Below are positions 5,891 to 7,729 of a stretch of 7,729 nucleotides of DNA, piece by piece. Numbering within the stretch: the stretch's first letter is position 1; every line of letters starts with the position of its first letter. This DNA comes from an uncultured Catenibacterium sp. Its GTDB lineage: Bacteria; Bacillota_I; Bacilli_A; Erysipelotrichales; Coprobacillaceae. The DNA lies in assembly GCF_900764565.1 (NCBI RefSeq), contig NZ_CAAFOM010000213.1:1-7729 (forward strand). The letters run 5' to 3'. The position numbers and the translations under genes were made by a program. The notes under the pieces are model-generated. The model was given only the letters and a program-made list of their open reading frames with translations. It did no database searches and was not told the DNA's origin.

Positions 5891-6082
5891 GTGGGTACAA
5901 TTATAGTAAGTATTTTATTAGTTATCTGGGTTTGTCTTGTCCTTAGAACTATATATAAGAATAAGAAAAAAGGCATAGGATTATGTGGTCATAATTGTGA
6001 TACATGTGGCACAAATAATCTATGTCATGCTGATCTCTATAAAATGTATCGTGAAGAGATGCGTAAGGAAGGACACGCTTAG
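5891..6082 (+). CDS. FeoB-associated Cys-rich membrane protein
   Basis: This is a 63-residue single-pass membrane protein. Residues 3-18 form a hydrophobic helix, then a basic stop (NKKKKG, 24-28) and a cysteine cluster Cys32, Cys36, Cys39, Cys45 with His34 and His46 nearby, ending in a charged tail. This matches the FeoB-associated Cys-rich family found beside feoB in Bacillota, whose function is not established; the cysteines may bind iron or another metal on the cytoplasmic face. The start is a GTG at 5891, supported by a very strong AAGGAGGAGA (5877-5886) 4 nt upstream; no ATG fits. It follows the HMA fusion gene by 29 nt and is the last gene of the feo operon. A terminator folds across its 3' end. 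Confidence 0.83.
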   Translation: MGTIIVSILLVIWVCLVLRTIYKNKKKGIGLCGHNCDTCGTNNLCHADLYKMYREEMRKEGHA

Positions 6083-6097
6083 TGTTCTTCTTTTTTT
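6065..6097 (+). terminator. feo operon terminator overlapping the last gene
   Basis: A 12-bp stem with two G-U pairs joins 6065-6076 (AAGGAAGGACAC) and 6082-6093 (GTGTTCTTCTTT) around the loop GCTTA. The T-run continues to 6097. The 5' arm is coding sequence of the final gene, and its TAG stop (6080-6082) lies at the loop. Confidence 0.75.
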
Positions 6098-6113
6098 AGT
6101 TTGAGCATATTCA

Positions 6114-6141
6114 TTGAATTATATATTAAAAGGACTATACT
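6114..6141 (+). promoter_or_regulatory. Rubredoxin promoter
   Basis: TTGAAT (6114-6119) and TATACT (6136-6141) with a 16-bp spacer resemble a sigma-A promoter, with a start predicted near 6148. Because the feo operon is terminated at about 6097, the rubredoxin gene needs its own promoter, which supports this call. Confidence 0.6.
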
Positions 6142-6166
6142 ATAAGTAGTAATAATTACTATTTAT
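6142..6166. promoter_or_regulatory. Fur/PerR/Zur-like 7-1-7 palindrome at the rubredoxin start site
   Basis: TAGTAAT-A-ATTACTA (6147-6161) is a perfect 7-1-7 inverted repeat. The symmetry extends to 25 bp (6142-6166) with a single mismatched pair. The 7-1-7 form and the TAAT-N-ATTA core are those of Bacillus Fur-family boxes: PerR TTATAAT-N-ATTATAA, Zur TCGTAAT-N-ATTACGA and Fur TGATAAT-N-ATTATCA. It covers the predicted start site, directly downstream of the -10 element. PerR control of rubredoxin genes is known in clostridia, so PerR is the favoured guess, although the bases match Zur slightly better. No Fur-family gene is in the window. Confidence 0.5.
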
Positions 6167-6184
6167 AGAAAGGAGAAAACTAAT

Positions 6185-6301
6185 ATGAAATGGGTATGTA
6201 AAGTATGTGGATATGTATATGAAGGTGATGAATTACCTGAAGATTATGTATGTCCAGTATGTGGTGTAGGACCAGAAGAATTTGAAAAAGTAGAAGAATA
6301 A
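6185..6301 (+). CDS. Short stand-alone rubredoxin (38 aa)
   Basis: This is a 38-residue electron-transfer protein with one Fe(SCys)4 site. It reads MKWVCKVCGYVYEG and, later, DYVCPVCGVGPEEFEKV, with Cys5, Cys8, Cys23 and Cys26 in two CxxC knuckles. Only 14 residues separate the knuckles, against about 29 in classical 52-54 aa rubredoxins; the spacing is close to that of the C-terminal rubredoxin domain of rubrerythrin. AAAGGAG (6169-6175) lies 9 nt before the ATG. The protein is complete and followed by a terminator, so it is a free-standing small protein rather than a fragment. In anaerobes such rubredoxins pass electrons to peroxide- or oxygen-reducing enzymes, but no partner is encoded here. 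It is transcribed alone, with a Fur-type box at its start. Confidence 0.92.
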   Translation: MKWVCKVCGYVYEGDELPEDYVCPVCGVGPEEFEKVEE

Positions 6302-6319
6302 TATTATTCTACAAAGCAA

Positions 6320-6363
6320 AAGAGGCTGTAACGTTTAAGGTTATCTATTCGTTACAGCCTTTT
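6320..6363. terminator. Bidirectional terminator between rubredoxin and the convergent pair
   Basis: A perfect 11-bp stem, AGGCTGTAACG (6323-6333) with CGTTACAGCCT (6350-6360), encloses a 16-nt loop. It is flanked by AAAAG on the left and TTTT on the right, so it can act on both strands. It lies 19 nt after the rubredoxin stop and 10 nt beyond the stop of the minus-strand membrane protein gene. Confidence 0.85.
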
Positions 6364-6372
6364 AATATTAAT

Positions 6373-6765
6373 TTAGAAGAGTTCTTTTGCTCTCATACGT
6401 TTCAACTCAACATGTGTATTTTTCTTATGTCTGCAATAGAAGTAAATCCCTAGCATAACAAAATTTACAGCATTGATAGACACAATAGTATATACAATAC
6501 TTGTTGTTGTAAGAGAGTGGTCTATTAATGCGGTAGATGTTTTATCTGAAGAACTTTCTACCACTTTACCTGTTTCTGTCATCACGGATTGAGTCGTTTC
6601 AATTTTATTATGGATTGGTATGAATCCAATTGCGAATATGAGTGAACTCGTAAAAATAATGATTGGGATAATCAAACCAAGTAACCTATTATCCTTTTTC
6701 GATAAAAATATTTGTAGTCTTATAATTACGATTAAAATAATCACACCAATAATAGTTCTAACCAT
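6373..6765 (-). CDS. Small three-helix membrane protein, unknown function
   Basis: This 130-residue protein is one I do not recognise. Hydrophobic segments at about 4-21, 28-50 and 86-111 should span the membrane. The positive residues (KKDNR after helix 1, and RHKK...KRMRAK at the C-terminus) place the segment after helix 1 and the C-terminus in the cytoplasm. The polar, Thr/Ser-rich segment 51-85 would then be outside. No cysteine cluster, enzyme motif or known domain is visible. Its ATG overlaps the last 8 bases of the upstream DUF2089-type gene, and its ribosome site AAAGGAG lies inside that gene, so the two are translationally coupled. That suggests a joint function, perhaps a regulator acting with a membrane partner, but this is only context. 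Confidence 0.8.
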   Translation of the reverse strand: MVRTIIGVIILIVIIRLQIFLSKKDNRLLGLIIPIIIFTSSLIFAIGFIPIHNKIETTQSVMTETGKVVESSSDKTSTALIDHSLTTTSIVYTIVSINAVNFVMLGIYFYCRHKKNTHVELKRMRAKELF

Positions 6766-7063
6766 TTTTTGATTTCTCCTTTATTTTCTTATATTCAGTA
6801 ATTAAATTCTTAGCAACATCAAATTCTATATCTTCATCAATGACATATCTTTTGATCAACTCTACAAATTCATCATTATCTGTTTTATCTTCAGCTAACT
6901 TGATCTTATCAATCAACTTATTCAATCTGACTCTTACTGTGGGATAAGTAACACCATATAACTTAGCCACTTCTTTTAAAGAACCTGAAGCGAGTAGAAA
7001 TCTTTTGATAAAAATCATATCTTCATCATCCAAATTTTTCATCCACATAGGAACAGTTTCCAT
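6758..7063 (-). CDS. DUF2089-type helix-turn-helix protein
   Basis: This 101-residue cytoplasmic protein carries the core of the DUF2089 family: residues 6-54 read WMKNLDDEDMIFIKRFLLASGSLKE then AKLYGVTYPTVRVRLNKLIDKI, a helix-turn-helix likely to bind DNA. Many DUF2089 proteins carry an N-terminal zinc ribbon with two CxxC pairs. This one lacks it and has no cysteines. The C-terminal part (about 58-101) is charged and helical, ending in a Lys/Glu-rich tail. The ATG at 7063 is preferred because GAGGTGA (7069-7075) lies 5 nt upstream; an ATG at 7069 and a GTG at 7072 fall within that site. The downstream membrane protein gene overlaps its stop. No function is established for the family; transcriptional regulation is inferred from the fold. 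Confidence 0.8.
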   Translation of the reverse strand: METVPMWMKNLDDEDMIFIKRFLLASGSLKEVAKLYGVTYPTVRVRLNKLIDKIKLAEDKTDNDEFVELIKRYVIDEDIEFDVAKNLITEYKKIKEKSKNG

Positions 7064-7120
7064 ATTCATCACCTCTTTTTGTAATATAACATATTTATAT
7101 TTTAAATAAAAGATAAATAT

Positions 7121-7157
7121 TTTAATAAAATTAAAGTATAAGTTTAATAAAATTAAA
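7121..7157. repeat. Two identical 15-bp palindromic repeats in the divergent intergenic region
   Basis: TTTAATAAAATTAAA occurs at 7121-7135 and again at 7143-7157, start to start 22 bp (about two helical turns). Each copy is itself a TTTAAT-N3-ATTAAA inverted repeat. They lie between the divergent DUF2089 pair and the lipoprotein gene and could be operators, for instance for the HTH protein. The region is extremely AT-rich, which raises the probability of a chance match. Confidence 0.35.
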
Positions 7158-7230
7158 TACTCCTAGTTTTTTAATGAATATGTAAGTGTTGTGTATTTTA
7201 ATCAGGATTGATTCTTTTAACTGTTTGATA

Positions 7231-7239
7231 TGATATAGT
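7231..7239 (+). promoter_or_regulatory. Possible extended -10 promoter of the lipoprotein gene
   Basis: TG-A-TATAGT is an extended -10 element with a start predicted near 7246, leaving a 16-nt leader containing the GAGAGGTG ribosome site. No good -35 sequence stands at 17 bp, and TTGATT (7208-7213) is too far away. This is the best candidate in the 198-bp divergent gap (7064-7261), which is otherwise AT-rich and holds no gene I can support. Confidence 0.4.
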
Positions 7240-7261
7240 AGTGTCGAATGGAGAGGTGAAT

Positions 7262-7690
7262 ATGAAGAAAATATTAATTCTATTAGTGACAATGATGTTA
7301 TGTGCCTGCTCACCTGCAGAACCTATGTCACTTAAAGACAGCTATGGACAGTACAAACAAGAGAAAATTGTATATGTGAATAAGAAGGATTACATAAAGA
7401 AGAAAGATGCTTATAATGCCTATCTTGTTTATGAAATGAGTAAAGATGCATGTACATTTGAAAGTGATTTAAAGTATCAGAATGTCCAGTATAAGAAGGT
7501 TGAACTATCAAAAGATGAGAAAGAAAAAGTACCTGAAGCCTTGATTAAATATAACCTTTATGAAGGTGATAAACAGTTAGGTATTGCGGTTTATTTAGGT
7601 GAAGAAACTGTTTATATTTCTAGCTATGATCAATATGATGGTAAACCTGTCTATATTGCGAAAATGAAAAAAATCACAAAGAAGAGTTAA
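7262..7690 (+). CDS. Predicted lipoprotein of unknown function
   Basis: This 142-residue protein begins with a lipoprotein signal peptide: MKK, a hydrophobic stretch (4-13) and the lipobox Leu13-Cys14-Ala15-Cys16, with Cys16 as the lipidated residue after cleavage. A cysteine at -2 is unusual but tolerated. The mature part (17-142) is rich in Lys, Tyr, Glu and Asp, with many short beta-like stretches (KQLGIAVYLGEETVYISSYD, 106-125) and one further cysteine. It would be anchored on the outer face of the cytoplasmic membrane. The ATG at 7262 is chosen because GAGAGGTG (7250-7257 region) precedes it and the signal peptide starts there; a GTG at 7241 would add seven residues ahead of it. I recognise no family. 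No terminator is visible in the remaining 39 bases. Confidence 0.82.
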   Translation: MKKILILLVTMMLCACSPAEPMSLKDSYGQYKQEKIVYVNKKDYIKKKDAYNAYLVYEMSKDACTFESDLKYQNVQYKKVELSKDEKEKVPEALIKYNLYEGDKQLGIAVYLGEETVYISSYDQYDGKPVYIAKMKKITKKS

Positions 7691-7729
7691 AATTTACGAA
7701 AAACAGAAAATAAATAATTTTGTTTATAT

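Noticed and set aside
7241..7261. GTG at 7241 as the lipoprotein start
   Set aside because: It would put seven residues including an acidic one ahead of the MKK signal peptide start, and the GAGAGGTG ribosome site fits the ATG at 7262.
7131..7313. 60-codon minus-strand frame across the lipoprotein start
   Set aside because: It overlaps the lipoprotein signal peptide and AT-rich spacer, and its product is low-complexity Ile/Leu/Lys-rich with no ribosome site.
1..7729. CRISPR array, tRNA, rRNA, insertion sequence or phage attachment site
   Set aside because: I saw no regularly spaced repeats, no cloverleaf-like sequence, no transposase and no flanking direct repeats of element length.

Overview
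The window is an AT-rich chromosomal segment with purine-rich Shine-Dalgarno sites (GGAGG type), short intergenic gaps, T-tailed hairpin terminators and promoters close to the TTGACA/TATAAT consensus. This points to a low-GC Bacillota, probably an anaerobe given the ferrous-iron importer and the rubredoxin. A gut Erysipelotrichia or Clostridia relative is plausible, but I cannot fix the genus. Every visible gene ends in TAA or TAG, none in TGA, and tryptophan is TGG, so the standard bacterial code applies.

Layout. Positions 1-2231 hold the 3' part of a P2A-type Ca2+-transporting ATPase gene (5' end outside the window), closed by a hairpin terminator. Next is a 180-bp gap (2232-2411) that looks empty of genes. 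It contains a promoter, a DtxR-type box on the predicted start site, a C-rich 5' hairpin and a strong terminator, which together look like an undescribed ~108-nt small RNA gene. On the minus strand (2412-2774) is a short DtxR-family metal-dependent repressor. Divergent from it is a Feo operon: feoA, a second feoA, feoB, a FeoB-associated small membrane protein fused to an HMA (CxxC) domain, and a second Cys-rich FeoB-associated membrane protein (2938-6082). A hairpin terminator overlaps the last codons of this operon. A separate transcription unit encodes a 38-residue short rubredoxin (6185-6301), with a Fur/PerR/Zur-like 7-1-7 palindrome on its predicted start site. A bidirectional terminator separates it from a convergent minus-strand pair: a DUF2089-type HTH protein and a three-helix membrane protein whose start overlaps the HTH gene's stop. 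A divergent orphan lipoprotein gene ends the window.

How the parts fit. The regulator carries DtxR/IdeR-like ligands (Met7, Cys98, Glu101, His102) rather than the Asp/Glu set of MntR, which suggests iron sensing. The motif TTAG-N6-CTAA, which is the first 14 bases of the classical DtxR box, occurs perfectly three times in the feo/regulator intergenic region and once at the predicted small-RNA start. By eye I found none inside genes. The simplest model is that under iron-replete conditions the repressor shuts off both Feo uptake and the small RNA. When iron is scarce, Feo is made and the CU-rich RNA could spare iron by blocking ribosome binding sites, as RyhB and FsrA do elsewhere. The RNA and its role are inference from sequence layout only.
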